Below are positions 1-10,000 of a stretch of 32,596 bases of DNA, piece by piece; within the stretch, counting starts at the first letter, position 1, and every line of letters begins with the position of its first letter. Origin of the DNA: Pseudomonadota bacterium (lineage in GTDB: Bacteria; Pseudomonadota; Gammaproteobacteria; Steroidobacterales; Steroidobacteraceae); the NCBI GenBank assembly GCA_021790795.1, contig JAJYFU010000020.1:1-32596 (forward strand), given 5' to 3'. A model generated the notes under the pieces. It was not told where the DNA came from. It was given only the letters and a program-made list of their open reading frames with translations, and did not search any database. The position numbers were made by a program, and so were the translations under genes.

Positions 1-1856
1 AGCTGCTCGATCGGGTAATGGTGGGGCACATAGGCGGCAAGGGCGATCTCGGCAAAAGTCTTGCTGCGATCGGTGCCCTTCACGCGGAACGCACCGTCTT
101 CGAACTCGATGTCCTCCTCGCTCGCCTCCAGAAGGTAGGCGGCGATGCGGCGACCCTTGGCGAGGATCTTGTCGGCCGCTTTGACGATCGCGCTGCCGCC
201 GACGGCAAGCGAGCGAGAGCCGTAGGTGCCCATGCCGAAGAGGACCTTGGCGGTGTCGCCGTGCTCGATCTCCACGTCCTCGAGCGGCAGGCCGAACTTG
301 TCCGCGACCACCTGGGCGAAAGTCGTCTCATGCCCCTGACCATGGCTGTGCGAACCGGTGAACACGGTGACCTTCCCGGTCGGGTGCACGCGTACTTCGC
401 CGGCTTCGAACAGTCCCGCGCGCGCACCGAGCGCCCCGGCGATGCTCGACGGCGCGATGCCGCACGCCTCGATGTAGCACGAGTAACCGATGCCGCGCAG
501 CAATCCGCGCCGCTCGCTTTGCGCCTTGCGCGCCGGGAAGCCGCGCGTATCGGCGAGCTCGAGAACGCGGTCGAGCGTTGCCTGGTAATCTCCCGTGTCG
601 TAAGTCAGCCCGACCGGCGTTGCATAGGGGAATGTGCGGATGAAGTTGCGCCGGCGCAGTTCCGGCGGGTCGATGCCCAGTTCGCGCGCCGCGCGCTCGA
701 CGATGCGCTCGAGCAGATAGGTGGCCTCCGGGCGGCCGGCGCCGCGGTAGGCATCCACGGGCGCGGTGTTGGTGAATACCGCGCGTACCTGGCAATGGAT
801 GTGCGCGGTCGCGTACTGTCCGGCCAGCAGCGTCGCATGCAGGATGGTCGGAATGCACGGCGCGAAGGTCGACAGATACGCGCCCATGTTGGCGATCGTA
901 TCCACGCGCAGTGCGAGGAACTTGCCGTCGCCGTCGAGCGCGAGCTCGGCGGTCGTGACGTGATCCCGACCGTGCGCGTCGGTGAGGAAGGACTCGCTGC
1001 GCTCGGCGGTCCACTTGATCGGCCGCCCGACGCGCCGGCTCGCCCAGACGAGTGCGGCTTCCTCGGCGTAGAGATAGATCTTGGAGCCGAAACCGCCGCC
1101 GACATCGGGCGCCACGACCCGCAGCTTGTGCTCCGGGATGCCGAGCACGAACGCCGCCATGAGCAGCCGCTCGACGTGCGGGTTCTGGCTGGTCACGTAC
1201 AGGGTGTAGGAATCGCCCGCAGGGGAATACTGCGCATTGGCGGCCCGCGGCTCGATGGCGTTGGGGATCAGCCGGTTGTTGATGAAAGACAGACGAGTCA
1301 CGTGCGCCGCGCCAGCGAAGGCGGTGTCCACGGCCGCCTTATCGCCAACTGCCCAGGTGAAGCAGACGTTGTCAGGCGCGATGTCATGCACGGGCGTGCC
1401 GCTGGCGGCCGCCGTCGCGGGATTGACCACCGCCGGCAGCACGTCGTATTCGACCTCGACCAGGGCGGCTGCGGCTTTCGCCTCGCGCGCCGACTCCGCG
1501 ACGATCAGCGCAATTGGATCGCCGACGTGGCGCACCTTGTCCTCGGCGAGGATGGGGTGCTTGGGCTCCTTCATGGGGGTGCCGTCAATCGAATGGATGA
1601 GCCAGCCGCAGGGCACGCCGCCGACGTTTGCGAGGTCCTTCGCGGTGTACACCCCCAGGACACCCGGGGCGGCACGCGCCGCGGCGGTATCGAGGGATCG
1701 GAGGTTCGCGTGGGCGTGCGGACTGCGGACGAACGCCGCGTACGTTTGGCGCGGCAGCACGATGTCGTCGGTATACTGCCCGGCGCCCGTGACGAACCGA
1801 TAGTCCTCTTTGCGTTCGACCGACTGGCCGATGAGGGGCGCGCGCGCACTGCTCAT
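1..1856 (-). CDS. Molybdenum hydroxylase large subunit, CoxL-like (form II type), 3' end outside window
   Basis: This is the Mo-pterin subunit of the xanthine dehydrogenase/CO dehydrogenase family. It is read on the minus strand from ATG at 1856 and is still open at base 1, giving about 618 residues of a family usually near 780. The N-terminus has the family pattern ([22 protein letters not shown]-like). A glycine-rich VGGGFGSK motif and a GHGQGHET-type molybdopterin-contact motif are present. The active-site loop at 726-752 (residues 369-375) reads AYRGAGR, the form II signature. Form I CO dehydrogenase would have AYxCSFR, so CO oxidation is not assured and an aldehyde or N-heterocycle substrate is possible. 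The catalytic C-terminal glutamate lies outside the window. The start overlaps the stop of the 2Fe-2S subunit (ATGA), so the two are translationally coupled. No FAD subunit is visible; one could lie beyond base 1. Confidence 0.9.
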   Translation of the reverse strand, partial: MSSARAPLIGQSVERKEDYRFVTGAGQYTDDIVLPRQTYAAFVRSPHAHANLRSLDTAAARAAPGVLGVYTAKDLANVGGVPCGWLIHSIDGTPMKEPKHPILAEDKVRHVGDPIALIVAESAREAKAAAALVEVEYDVLPAVVNPATAAASGTPVHDIAPDNVCFTWAVGDKAAVDTAFAGAAHVTRLSFINNRLIPNAIEPRAANAQYSPAGDSYTLYVTSQNPHVERLLMAAFVLGIPEHKLRVVAPDVGGGFGSKIYLYAEEAALVWASRRVGRPIKWTAERSESFLTDAHGRDHVTTAELALDGDGKFLALRVDTIANMGAYLSTFAPCIPTILHATLLAGQYATAHIHCQVRAVFTNTAPVDAYRGAGRPEATYLLERIVERAARELGIDPPELRRRNFIRTFPYATPVGLTYDTGDYQATLDRVLELADTRGFPARKAQSERRGLLRGIGYSCYIEACGIAPSSIAGALGARAGLFEAGEVRVHPTGKVTVFTGSHSHGQGHETTFAQVVADKFGLPLEDVEIEHGDTAKVLFGMGTYGSRSLAVGGSAIVKAADKILAKGRRIAAYLLEASEEDIEFEDGAFRVKGTDRSKTFAEIALAAYVPHHYPIEQ

Positions 1857-2335
1857 GACTTGGCCCCCCTCATGATCGGCGCGGCTTGCATGACGGCTCT
1901 GACGATATTGTGATAGCCGGTGCAGCGGCAGAGATTCCCCTTGAGTCCTGCGCGGATTTCCGCATCGCTGGAATGCTCGTGATGCATGACCAGATCGATC
2001 GCGCTCATGATCATGCCGGGGGTGCAGAAGCCGCATTGCAGGCCGTGACAGGCCTTGAAGGCCGCCTGCATCGGATGGAGAGAGCCGTCGGCGCGCGCGA
2101 TGCCCTCGATGGTGGTGATCTCGCGGTCCTGCATCTGCGCCAGAAGAATATTGCAGCTCTTGACGGCGAGCCCGTCGACCAGGACGGTGCAGGCGCCACA
2201 GCTGGCGGTGTCGCAGCCGACGTGCGTGCCCGTGAGGTGCAGGTGCTCGCGCAGGAAGGTGACGAGAAGCGTGTCGGGGCTGACTTCGGCCGTCACGGCG
2301 CTACCGTTGACGCGCAGTTGTATCTTAAGCGACAT
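1853..2335 (-). CDS. Molybdenum hydroxylase [2Fe-2S] subunit (CoxS-like)
   Basis: Small electron-transfer subunit of 160 aa, the normal length for this family. It passes electrons from the Mo site of the large subunit through two [2Fe-2S] clusters. The N-terminal plant-type ferredoxin cluster motif is seen as [15 protein letters not shown]. The C-terminal helical domain carries QCGFCTPGM and CRCTGY. The start at 2335 ([11 protein letters not shown]) is chosen because AAGGAGTG lies just upstream and the protein then begins like its relatives; a longer in-frame reading to 2446 adds no conserved sequence. Its stop overlaps the large-subunit start by 4 nt. It lies 165 bp downstream of groEL on the same strand, so it may be cotranscribed with it. 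The function is secure as an electron-transfer subunit; the substrate of the enzyme is unknown. Confidence 0.93.
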   Translation of the reverse strand: MSLKIQLRVNGSAVTAEVSPDTLLVTFLREHLHLTGTHVGCDTASCGACTVLVDGLAVKSCNILLAQMQDREITTIEGIARADGSLHPMQAAFKACHGLQCGFCTPGMIMSAIDLVMHHEHSSDAEIRAGLKGNLCRCTGYHNIVRAVMQAAPIMRGAKS

Positions 2336-2500
2336 CAGTGCACTCCTTCGGCCTGTCGCGGCGGGAATCCGGCCGAGCAGACGAACCCATGATCCTCCAA
2401 GGCTCCCGGTTCGGCAAGCCGCCCGGCGCGCGGATAAGAGCGCCACGGGCGCGCCTTCAACCGCTGATCTGCATCAAGGGTTGGCGCCGCGCACGGAGGC

Positions 2501-4123
2501 TCACATCGGCGCGGGCTCCTCCTGGGCATGCTCCTTGGGTCTGTCCGGAAGCTCGGTCAACGTGGCTTCGGTGAGGAGCAGGACGCTCGCGACAGATACG
2601 GCGTTCTGGAGTGCGGTGCGCACGACCTTGGCCGGATCGACGATGCCCGCCTCCAGGAGGTCTACGTACTGCTTGCGCGCGGCGTCGAAGCCGGTGTTGC
2701 CGGAGCTGTTGAGCATCCGATCGACCACTACGCCGCCATCGGCGGCGGAGTTCTCCGCGATCTGCCGCGCCGGTGCCTCCAAAGCCCGGCGCAGAATCTG
2801 CGCGCCGGTGCGCTCATCGCCCGTGCCCAGTGCCTCCGCGGCGGCCACCGCGGCCGTCGCGCGCAGCAAGGCAAGGCCGCCGCCGGGGACGATGCCCTCG
2901 GCAACGGCGGCCTTGGTGGAGCTGATCGCGTCATCGAGCGCTTCCTTGCGGGTCTTCATCTCCGCCTCCGACGGTGCCCCGACCCGGATCACCGCGACTC
3001 CGCCGGAAAGCTTCGCCAAACGTTCCTCGAGTTTCTCTCGGTCGTAGTCGCTGTGCGCATCCTCGATTTCCTTGCGGATCGCGCCGATCCGGCCGTCGAT
3101 CTTGCCGCGCTCGCCCTGGCCGCCGATGATGGTGGTGTTGTCCTTGTCGGTGACGATCCGCCGGGCGCGACCGAGTTGGCTGAGCTCGACGTCCTCGAGC
3201 CTGGTGCCGAGCTCCTCGGCGATGACCTGCGCGCCCGTCAGGATCGCGATGTCCTGCAGCATCGCCTTGCGGCGCTCGCCGAAGCCCGGCGCTTTGACCG
3301 CGCAGCATTTGAGAACGCCGCGGATTTGATTGACGATGAGGGTGGCCAGAGCCTCGCCTTCGATTTCCTCGGCGATGAACAGAACGGGCTTGCCGGCCTT
3401 GGCGAGCTGCTCGAGAAGCGGCAGCACGCTTTTGATCGCATTGAGCTTCAGATCGCAGGCGAGGACGTATGCATCCTCGAGCACGGACTCCATGGTCGCC
3501 GGGTCGGTGACGAAATATGGGGAAAGATAGCCGCGGTCGAACTGCAATCCCTCGACGACCTCGAGGACCGTCTCGGTGGTTTTGGATTCCTCGACGGTAA
3601 TCACGCCGTCGCCGCCGACCTTTTCCATGGCGTCGGCGACGAGTTCACCGATCGCGGAGTCGTTGTGAGCGGAAATCGTCGCGACCTGCGCCTTCTCCTT
3701 GCGCGCCACGACCGGCTTCGCCATCGATTTCAGCGCTGTGATCGCCGCCTCGAGCGCCCGATCCAGTCCTCGCTTCAGGTCGATGGCGCTCGCGCCGGCG
3801 GCGACGTTCCGTACGCCGTCGGCGTAGATCGCCTGTGCCAGGATGGTCGCTGTGCTCGTGCCGTCGCCGACGGCATCACCGGTCTTCTCGGCGGCCTGCC
3901 GCAGCATCTGGGCGCCGAGGTTCTCCTCCGGGTCCTCGAGTTCCATCTCCTTCGCGATGGTCACGCCGTCGTTGCAGACGATGGGTGCGCCCCATTTTTT
4001 CTGGATCAGGACTGATTTGGATTTCGGGCCAAGCGTGATCCGTACGGCGTCGGCGAGCTGGGTCGCCCCCCGCAGAATCTTCTCTCGAGCGGCCGATCGA
4101 AACAGCACCTGTTTGGCGCTCAT
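2501..4123 (-). CDS. groEL: Chaperonin GroEL, divergent stand-alone copy
   Basis: 60-kDa chaperonin, 540 aa, close to the family's ~545. It folds proteins in an ATP-driven double ring in the cytoplasm. ATP-site residues are conserved: LGPK (31-34), D52 in NDGVTIAKE, and D87 in GDGTSTAT. The apical substrate-binding segment has GYLSPYF, and VPGGG follows the second equatorial part. The start at 4123 ([10 protein letters not shown]) is preceded by GGGGAGAC and matches the family N-terminus, unlike the longer reading to 4294. Two oddities stand out. No groES lies next to it, and the C-terminus ends in EEPAPM where a main GroEL has a Gly-Gly-Met tail. The early sequence ([17 protein letters not shown]) is also unlike housekeeping GroEL. 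It is probably a second, specialised chaperonin. No CIRCE element was found upstream. Confidence 0.95.
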   Translation of the reverse strand: MSAKQVLFRSAAREKILRGATQLADAVRITLGPKSKSVLIQKKWGAPIVCNDGVTIAKEMELEDPEENLGAQMLRQAAEKTGDAVGDGTSTATILAQAIYADGVRNVAAGASAIDLKRGLDRALEAAITALKSMAKPVVARKEKAQVATISAHNDSAIGELVADAMEKVGGDGVITVEESKTTETVLEVVEGLQFDRGYLSPYFVTDPATMESVLEDAYVLACDLKLNAIKSVLPLLEQLAKAGKPVLFIAEEIEGEALATLIVNQIRGVLKCCAVKAPGFGERRKAMLQDIAILTGAQVIAEELGTRLEDVELSQLGRARRIVTDKDNTTIIGGQGERGKIDGRIGAIRKEIEDAHSDYDREKLEERLAKLSGGVAVIRVGAPSEAEMKTRKEALDDAISSTKAAVAEGIVPGGGLALLRATAAVAAAEALGTGDERTGAQILRRALEAPARQIAENSAADGGVVVDRMLNSSGNTGFDAARKQYVDLLEAGIVDPAKVVRTALQNAVSVASVLLLTEATLTELPDRPKEHAQEEPAPM

Positions 4124-4490
4124 GACACCGGTCTCCCCCGACGGAAGCTCGACAAGGACCTCGATTGACAAACATAGCCGATTCGTGCGGCGGCGCTGAT
4201 CTGGATTTGTGCGTATGACGTCGGCGGCGCGATCCGTATCTTGAGCGTGGCCGATGCGCCACGCGCAGACCGAGCCGACTCTGCGTGACGACACGGTAAC
4301 TTGAAATACCGGATCACCGCCTCGCGGCGCATCGTGGCGGCGCCGTGTCCGTCGAGAGCGAGCTGACGGGAGAACTGCGGGAAGTCGTATCGGTAGAGTT
4401 ACGGATGGGTCGATGCAGGTGCCGCGCTAGCATCGATCGGACGGTCTCGAGCGCGTCGTCGATCCTGTACCCGCCCCGGAGGCGCTGCGC
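4124..4490. other. Divergent intergenic region between groEL and polX
   Basis: This 367 bp region separates two divergently read genes and should hold promoters for both. I see no gene in it. The GroEL ribosome site (GGGGAGAC on the minus strand) lies at its left end and the PolX site GGAGG at 4478-4482. A perfect sigma-32-type -35 box is annotated separately. No CIRCE repeat and no convincing sigma-70 pair was recognised. Confidence 0.6.
4300..4306 (+). promoter_or_regulatory. CTTGAAA box resembling a heat-shock (sigma-32) -35 element
   Basis: CTTGAAA matches the sigma-32 -35 consensus exactly and points toward polX. Thirteen bases on, at about 4320, the sequence is CCTCGCGG, only a weak match to the CCCCATnT -10 box. 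It would give a leader of roughly 160 nt. A seven-base match alone could be chance. Confidence 0.2.
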
Positions 4491-6218
4491 GTGAGTATTC
4501 ACAATACTGACATCGCCGATGCCTTCGACGAGATCGGTGATCTGCTATCAATACAGGGGGATAACGCCTTCCGCGTCCGCGCCTATCGGCGCGCCGCGCA
4601 GATCGTTCGGGGTCTGCCGCGGCAGCTCGCGGAGATGACGGACTCGAGCGAACTCGAGCGGCTCCCGGGCATCGGTAAGGATCTGTCGGGAAAGATCGCG
4701 GAGTTCGTGAAAACGGGACGGCTCGCGGCGCTCGAAAAGCTGCGGCGTCAGGTTCCATCCGGTGTGCGAGATCTGCTCGCCTTACCCGCAATGGGGCCGG
4801 CGCGGGTGCGGGCGCTCGTGAGCTCTTTGCACGTCGCGAGCAGAGCCGATCTCGCGCGGGCGCTGGCCGCGGGCCGCGTGGGGGAGCTGCGCGGATTCGG
4901 GCCGGTGTTGCGCGCGAAACTCGAGCGGGAGCTTGCGGTCAAGCCGGACGACACGCCACACCGGCTGCCGCTGTCGGTCGCGGCTGAATATGCCGAGCCG
5001 CTGCGGCGCTATCTCGCCGCGGTCGGGGGCGTGGAGCGGGTGGAGATCGCCGGCAGCTACCGCCGCGGTCGGGACACGGTGGGGGATCTCGACGTGCTGT
5101 TGTCGGCGCCGCCGGGAACGGAGCCGATCGCGGCTCTTGAACAGTATCCGGACGTGCGCGAGGTGACCGCCTCCGGTGCGACCAAGGCGGCGGGGATCCT
5201 GCGCAATGGCCTGGGGCTCGACGTGCGGGTCGTACCGCCGGAGAGTTTCGGGGCCGCGCTGCAGTATTTCACCGGCAGCAAGCAGCATGGCATTCATGTG
5301 CGCCGCCGCGCGCAGGAGCGCGGCTTGAAGTTGAACGAATACGGTTTGTTCCAGGGCGCGAAGCGCATCGCCGGACGAACCGAGGAGGGTGTGTACGAGC
5401 GGCTCGGGCTCTCGTGGATTGCGCCGGAGCTGCGCGAGGACCGAGGAGAGATCGAAGCTGCGCAGCACCATGCCCTGCCGGCGTTGATCGAGCGCGCCGA
5501 TCTAAGAGGCGATCTGCACGTGCACAGCGTCGCGAGCGATGGGCAGGACAGCCTGGAGGAAATGGTCGCGGCGGCTCGCAGGCAGAAGCTGTCCTACATC
5601 GCAATGACCGATCACTCCAAGTATCTTGGCATCGTCCGCGGCCTCGATGCCGACCGACTCGAGCGCCAGGGCGAAGCGATCGATGCGCTCAACGGGACGC
5701 TGCGCGGTTTCACCGTGCTCAAAGGTGCGGAGGTCGACATCCTGGAGGACGGCAGGCTGGCATTGCCCGATGCCGTGCTCGGGAAACTCGACGTGGTGGT
5801 GATTGCCGTGCACAGCCACTTCGGCTTGCCCGAGGCGAGGCAGACCACCAGGATCTTGCGCGCACTGGAGCGCCCGAATGTCTCGATACTGGCGCATCCG
5901 AGTGGGCGAGTGCTGGGAGAGCGAGGGCCGTATGCCCTGGACCTCGAGCGCGTGATAGATGCGGTCCATGCCCGCGGGTGCTTTCTGGAAGTGAACAGCC
6001 AGCCGCTGCGGCTGGATCTCGACGATATCCACATCAAGGCGGCGATCGAGCGTGGCGTGCGGCTGTCGATTGCAAGCGATGCGCACTCGATCGACCAGCT
6101 GGTCAACCTCGAAGGAGGGGTGCGGCAGGCGCGGCGAGGTTGGGCGCGCAAGGAGGACGTGCTGAACGCGCGGCCGCTCGCCGAGGCGAGGCAGTTACTG
6201 CGGGGAGCGAGGCTGTAG
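4491..6218 (+). CDS. polX: DNA polymerase X with C-terminal PHP 3'-5' exonuclease domain
   Basis: Bacterial PolX, 575 aa, the usual length. It fills short gaps during base-excision repair and trims 3' ends. The N-terminal 8-kDa-like domain carries helix-hairpin-helix signals (LPGIGKDLSGKI near residues 58-69). The nucleotidyltransferase palm has GSYRRG (188-193) followed by GDLDVL, with D199 and D201 as metal ligands. The PHP domain starts near residue 338 with GDLHVHSVASDG (H343 and H345 as metal ligands), then MTDHSK, AVHSHFG, HPSGR and SDAH. All PHP metal motifs look intact, so both activities are expected. The start is GTG at 4491, with GGAGG at 4478-4482 spaced 8 nt. It is divergent from groEL and shares that region. 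PolX is not growth-essential, which fits a stress locus. Confidence 0.96.
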   Translation: MSIHNTDIADAFDEIGDLLSIQGDNAFRVRAYRRAAQIVRGLPRQLAEMTDSSELERLPGIGKDLSGKIAEFVKTGRLAALEKLRRQVPSGVRDLLALPAMGPARVRALVSSLHVASRADLARALAAGRVGELRGFGPVLRAKLERELAVKPDDTPHRLPLSVAAEYAEPLRRYLAAVGGVERVEIAGSYRRGRDTVGDLDVLLSAPPGTEPIAALEQYPDVREVTASGATKAAGILRNGLGLDVRVVPPESFGAALQYFTGSKQHGIHVRRRAQERGLKLNEYGLFQGAKRIAGRTEEGVYERLGLSWIAPELREDRGEIEAAQHHALPALIERADLRGDLHVHSVASDGQDSLEEMVAAARRQKLSYIAMTDHSKYLGIVRGLDADRLERQGEAIDALNGTLRGFTVLKGAEVDILEDGRLALPDAVLGKLDVVVIAVHSHFGLPEARQTTRILRALERPNVSILAHPSGRVLGERGPYALDLERVIDAVHARGCFLEVNSQPLRLDLDDIHIKAAIERGVRLSIASDAHSIDQLVNLEGGVRQARRGWARKEDVLNARPLAEARQLLRGARL

Positions 6219-6221
6219 AGG

Positions 6222-6244
6222 CGATTCGGCGGGACAGCGAATCG
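6222..6244 (+). terminator. Stem-loop after polX (possible terminator)
   Basis: CGATTCG and CGAATCG form a perfect 7 bp stem around a 9 nt loop, starting 4 nt after the polX stop codon. No T-run follows, so it is not a classical intrinsic terminator. It may instead protect the mRNA 3' end. Confidence 0.35.
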
Positions 6245-6381
6245 GCGCGCGCCAAATCCGGAAATCTCGCCTCGACGGCGACGTTGCGGGCGCGTAGCCG
6301 GTCGTGATCCGCCTCGCAGATGGCTGGTCGGTCCGGCGGCGCATTGCGCCGGGCGCGCGGCGCGCCATGAATGCGAGCGAT

Positions 6382-6411
6382 TTGAATCGGACGCCCGATT
6401 ATTTGTATGAT
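6382..6411 (+). promoter_or_regulatory. Sigma-70-type promoter for eno
   Basis: TTGAAT (6382-6387) and TATGAT (6406-6411) are separated by 18 bp in a locally AT-rich patch. Each box matches consensus at 5 of 6 positions or nearly so. Transcription would start near 6418, leaving a leader of about 160 nt before the enolase ATG at 6580. This is the best housekeeping-type promoter seen in the window. Confidence 0.5.
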
Positions 6412-6579
6412 CCACGCTGCCCTGTTGGATCTCCCAATTCAGGGTTCGGCGGATGCTTGGTGGAGCTCAGCTTCGCGCTTCCCGGGGTGCCTTTCTCCGT
6501 GCAGCGGCGTCGAAGCGGATGACTGCTGCCGGTCCGCTCGCGTGGGCGGGGGATCATCTACTTCTGAAACGGCAGGCTT

Positions 6580-7851
6580 ATGTCATCGAATACCCAGATT
6601 CAGTCCATCCGCGCCATCGAGATTCTCGATTCCCGCGGCTTTCCGACCCTGCGCGTCACGGTACGCCTCCAGGACGGCACTTCGGGCGCGGCATCGGTGC
6701 CCTCGGGCGCCTCGACGGGCGAGAACGAGGCGGTGGAGCTGCGCGACGGCGATGCGCGGCGCTATGGGGGCAAGGGGGTGCTCAAGGCGGTCGCCAACGT
6801 CAACGAGATCATCGGGCCGCGCCTGATCGGCTTCGAGGCGTCCGCGCAGGCGCGCATCGATCGCATGATGTGCGATCTCGACGGCACCGCCAATAAGTCG
6901 AAGCTCGGCGCTAATGCCATGCTCGGCGTGTCCCAAGCGATCGCCCGGGCGACGGCGAACCATCGGCGGATGCCGCTTTACGCGTATCTCGGAGGGGCTG
7001 GCGCCCGCCGCCTGCCGGTGCCGATGATGAACGTGCTGAACGGGGGCAAGCACGCCGACTCGAGCCTGGATTTTCAGGAATTCATGATCGTTCCCCGTGG
7101 CGCGTCGAGCTTCACGGAGGCGATGCGCTACGGATCCGAGACTTTTCAGGCCCTGAAGAAGCTGCTGCACGAGCGGGGCTTGAGCACGGCGGTGGGCGAC
7201 GAGGGGGGCTTTGCCCCGGCGCTCAAGAGCAATGAGGAGGCGTGCGAGTTGATCGTCAAGGCGATCGAGCGGGCCGGTTACAAGCCGGGCTCGGACATTG
7301 CCATCGCGCTCGATCCGGCGGCGAGCTCGTTCTTCGAGCAGGGACAGTATCAGTTGACGCGCAGCCGTCAAGGCAACAAGACGTCGGCGGAGATGATCGA
7401 GCTGTACCAAACCTGGGTGGAGCGCTACCCGATCATATCGATCGAGGATGGGCTGGCGGAGAACGACTGGGAGGGCTTCAGCACGATGACCGCCCGAATC
7501 GGCGATCGCGTCCAGATCGTGGGCGACGACATCCTGGTGACCAACCCGCGATTCATCCGCCGTGGCGTCGCCGAGCGCATCTGCAACGCGGCGCTGATCA
7601 AGCTCAACCAGATCGGCACGGTCACCGAGACTATCGAGGCGATCGAGCTGTGTCGCAAGGCCGGCTGGGGCTACGTGGTCTCGCACCGATCCGGAGAAAC
7701 CGAAGACAGCTTCATCGCGGACTTCGTGGTTGGCATGGGCGGTGGCCAGATCAAGACCGGATCGCTCTGCCGCTCGGAGCGCATGGCGAAGTACAACCGG
7801 CTGCTCGAGATCGAGCAGGAGTTGGGCGAGGCCGCCGTCTACGGCGTGTGA
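6580..7851 (+). CDS. eno: Enolase (phosphopyruvate hydratase)
   Basis: Glycolytic enzyme interconverting 2-phosphoglycerate and phosphoenolpyruvate; 423 aa, near the usual 430. Active-site elements are intact: SGASTG loop, GGKHAD (His for substrate binding), catalytic E208 in GDEGG, metal ligands in [12 protein letters not shown] and GDD, catalytic K341 in LIKLNQIG, and H369-R370 in SHRSGE. The start at 6580 gives [10 protein letters not shown] before the conserved [11 protein letters not shown]; the ribosome site is weak (GGCAGG). Normal enolase neighbours such as pyrG or ftsB are absent, and it sits among stress genes. It is therefore probably a second, conditionally expressed enolase, though paralogy cannot be shown from this window. 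Confidence 0.96.
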   Translation: MSSNTQIQSIRAIEILDSRGFPTLRVTVRLQDGTSGAASVPSGASTGENEAVELRDGDARRYGGKGVLKAVANVNEIIGPRLIGFEASAQARIDRMMCDLDGTANKSKLGANAMLGVSQAIARATANHRRMPLYAYLGGAGARRLPVPMMNVLNGGKHADSSLDFQEFMIVPRGASSFTEAMRYGSETFQALKKLLHERGLSTAVGDEGGFAPALKSNEEACELIVKAIERAGYKPGSDIAIALDPAASSFFEQGQYQLTRSRQGNKTSAEMIELYQTWVERYPIISIEDGLAENDWEGFSTMTARIGDRVQIVGDDILVTNPRFIRRGVAERICNAALIKLNQIGTVTETIEAIELCRKAGWGYVVSHRSGETEDSFIADFVVGMGGGQIKTGSLCRSERMAKYNRLLEIEQELGEAAVYGV

Positions 7852-7957
7852 TGCGACTGCCCACGAGGCATTCCCGGGAAGGAGTGTCTCGAGGGCGTAG
7901 CCGCCGCCCCAGCCGAGCTCGTACGGGCAGAAAGCCGGCAAATCGCGGCGCGGTCCT

Positions 7958-8009
7958 CCGGCGCATTCGCCGGCGGCTCTGCGAACCGGCCGTCGCGTTT
8001 CCGACGGCT
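7958..8009. terminator. Two stem-loops between convergent eno and hyfB-like genes
   Basis: CCGGCG-catt-CGCCGG (7958-7973) and GCCGTCG-cgtttc-CGACGGC (7989-8008, extendable by one G-U pair) lie in the 169 bp between convergent stop codons. Neither is followed by a T-run on either strand. Their position suggests bidirectional termination or 3'-end protection. Confidence 0.35.
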
Positions 8010-8020
8010 CGGCGCCCAAG

Positions 8021-10000
8021 TCATCGCAGGGTGAGGGCGAGTATGACGATCAGCAGCAGGCCGATCAGGCCGAGGTAGACATTCATATCACCTGATTGCA
8101 GTGCGCGGAGCCATCCGGCGACGCGCCAGACGGCGCGCCGGATCGGGTCGAACAGCACCGGACCGAACACATCGGCAACGGAGTGTTCGAACTGCAGCTT
8201 GTGAATGAAATAGGATACGGCGCGGTGCTCGCGCGCGGTGTCCAGAGTGGGCCGGTAGATGAAGCTGTAAAACGTGCGCATCGCGTTGGAGAAAGTCAGG
8301 GAGGTGGTCGCGGAGCGATTGGGATCCTCCCGCAGCCCACCGTACCAAACGGGTGCGCGGCGCACGGCGTGGCGGCGGCCGTTGAGCAGCAGCAGCAGCG
8401 GCAGGATCGCGAGCAGCGGCATGACGATGACGAGCAATGCGGGGGAGATGAAGGCGAATTTGTCCGTCAGCGGCACGAGAAGCCAGCCGGTCGTCATCGC
8501 GCGGGCCGCGTTGGCGCCGAACTGTTCGACGGTGGCCGGCGCGAGCCCGTGCAGCCAGATCGGCATTCCAACGGCCGAGCCGAGCACGGCCAAGCCGAGG
8601 ATGAACACCGCGGCGTCATAGCCCGGCCCGACGCGAGGCGTGCGCGTCCTGGGTCCTTCGCCGAGCAATCCGATGCCGAACGCTTTGACGAAAGTTGCGA
8701 GCGCAACCGCCGCCGTCAGGGCCAGGCCGGCTCCGGCCAATGCGAGGGTGAGCCGGCCGCCGACGGTGCCGAGGTGGAAACCCTGAAAGAGGGTCTGGAA
8801 GGTGAACCATTCGGTCACGAAGCCGATCTGGGGCGGCATGGCCGCAAGGCTCATGGCGGCAAAGAGCGCTCCGATGCCGAATATCACGCTCGTCCGGCGC
8901 AGCCAGCCGCGTTGGGCGAGCCGGTACGTGCCGCCGGCGGCATGCACGCCGTCGGCGCTGAGAAACATTCCACCCTTGGCGAGCGCGTGGCCCGATAGAT
9001 GCAACACGGCGACCGTCCAGGCCAGCCCGGCGAGGGCGTTCTCGCCTCCGGCGCGAAACAGCACACTGGCGCCAAGTGTCGTCACGGCGACCGCGGCATT
9101 CTCGGCCGTGGAGAAAGCGAGCAGGCGCCGCCAATCATCCTGCTGAAAGGCATACAGCGCCCCGAGGATCGCCGTCAGCGTACCGATGGCGGTGACGGTG
9201 ATCCCTAGAGCAAACTGACCGCCACCGGGTGCGAGCCAGTCGATGAGCGTGCGCGAGAGCGCGAAGAATGCGGCATTGAGGACCGCGCCGGAGAGAATTG
9301 CGCCCGTGGCCCCGCTGCCGTTGCCATAGGCGCCGGGAAACCATTCATAGAATGGCAGCAGCCCGAGCTTCGCGCCGAACCCGGCCAGTGCCAGCAGCCC
9401 GACTGCGAGACGAGCGCCGGTGGTCAGCGAGTGGGCGCCGAGGGCAAAGCCGGCAAATGCGACGGCCCCGCCGGCGTGCCGCGCCAGCAGCAGCAGCGCG
9501 AGCAGGATGGCGACGGTGCCGACCTCGAGCAATGCCAGCATCTGCAGGGTTCCGCGGCCGGCCTCGACCGAGGTGCTCTCCGCAAGAATCATGACCGCCC
9601 CGCCGAGGCTCATCAGCTCCCAGGCGATCAGGAACGAGTAGGCGTCCTGTACCCCGAAGACACCGAGAGCACCGAGCAGCGAGAGCGCAGCGCCGACGAG
9701 CCAAGCGGGCCGCGAGCGGCGGTTCGGTGTACACAGCGCCACGGCGAGTGCCGCGGGCAGGAGGCCGAAGCCCATCAGCCAGAGCGCCTCGGGGGAGTAG
9801 TGTAGCCGTACGGCCTGTCCGGCCAGGGAAAGCGGCAATATCAGCCCGCGCGCGCCGTGCGGGAGCGCGGCGATCGCCGCCCAAATCCCGGCGGCCGCCC
9901 CGAGCGCTATCAGCCCGCGTGCCAGTGCGGTTGCGCGCAGCAGCGCGAGCAGCAGTCCTGCGACCCAGAGCCAGAACACCACACGCAACAGTTCAGACAC
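8021..10000 (-). CDS. hyfB: HyfB/NuoL-like antiporter subunit of the Ehr-type complex
   Basis: Polytopic membrane protein, 659 aa, of the Mrp-antiporter/NuoL family; it should move H+ or Na+ across the inner membrane. Hydrophobic segments run almost from end to end, with a final helix after an amphipathic stretch (about 555-640), as in HyfB/HycC. Visible channel residues are the glutamate in IAWELMSL and the lysine in GFGAKLGLLPFYEWFP; a later GHALAKGG keeps a His/Lys pair. Two positions differ from the usual pattern. WLP-type His (LHxWLP) is FYEWFP, and the DVKRLLAYSS lysine is replaced in DDWRRLLAFST. GTG start at 10000 overlaps the upstream stop by 8 nt. It is the last gene of the six-gene operon, whereas hyfB comes early in E. 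coli hyf. Confidence 0.88.
   Translation of the reverse strand: MSELLRVVFWLWVAGLLLALLRATALARGLIALGAAAGIWAAIAALPHGARGLILPLSLAGQAVRLHYSPEALWLMGFGLLPAALAVALCTPNRRSRPAWLVGAALSLLGALGVFGVQDAYSFLIAWELMSLGGAVMILAESTSVEAGRGTLQMLALLEVGTVAILLALLLLARHAGGAVAFAGFALGAHSLTTGARLAVGLLALAGFGAKLGLLPFYEWFPGAYGNGSGATGAILSGAVLNAAFFALSRTLIDWLAPGGGQFALGITVTAIGTLTAILGALYAFQQDDWRRLLAFSTAENAAVAVTTLGASVLFRAGGENALAGLAWTVAVLHLSGHALAKGGMFLSADGVHAAGGTYRLAQRGWLRRTSVIFGIGALFAAMSLAAMPPQIGFVTEWFTFQTLFQGFHLGTVGGRLTLALAGAGLALTAAVALATFVKAFGIGLLGEGPRTRTPRVGPGYDAAVFILGLAVLGSAVGMPIWLHGLAPATVEQFGANAARAMTTGWLLVPLTDKFAFISPALLVIVMPLLAILPLLLLLNGRRHAVRRAPVWYGGLREDPNRSATTSLTFSNAMRTFYSFIYRPTLDTAREHRAVSYFIHKLQFEHSVADVFGPVLFDPIRRAVWRVAGWLRALQSGDMNVYLGLIGLLLIVILALTLR

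Larger units (their letters stand above)
6219..6579. other. Intergenic region polX-eno
   Basis: This 361 bp region has no convincing gene; short open frames at 6304-6522 and 6407-6896 show no family resemblance. It starts with a perfect hairpin just after the polX stop and contains a good sigma-70 promoter for eno; both are listed separately. The long leader (about 160 nt from promoter to ATG) could hold further regulation, but I could not recognise a known riboswitch. Confidence 0.6.

Noticed and set aside
18-1913. Long plus-strand open frame (631 codons) at the left edge
   Set aside because: It is antisense to the CoxL-like gene, which has clear family motifs. GC-rich codon bias opens long antisense frames, and no domain was recognised.
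2528-4015. Plus-strand open frame of 495 codons over groEL
   Set aside because: Mirror of the GroEL coding frame, with no family resemblance.
4165-4170. TTGACA, perfect sigma-70 -35 box
   Set aside because: No -10 box occurs 16-18 bp downstream (the sequence there is GC-rich), and it points away from groEL, far from polX.
6583-8019. Minus-strand open frame of 478 codons over eno
   Set aside because: Antisense shadow of enolase; the Arg/Leu/His-rich product has no motifs.
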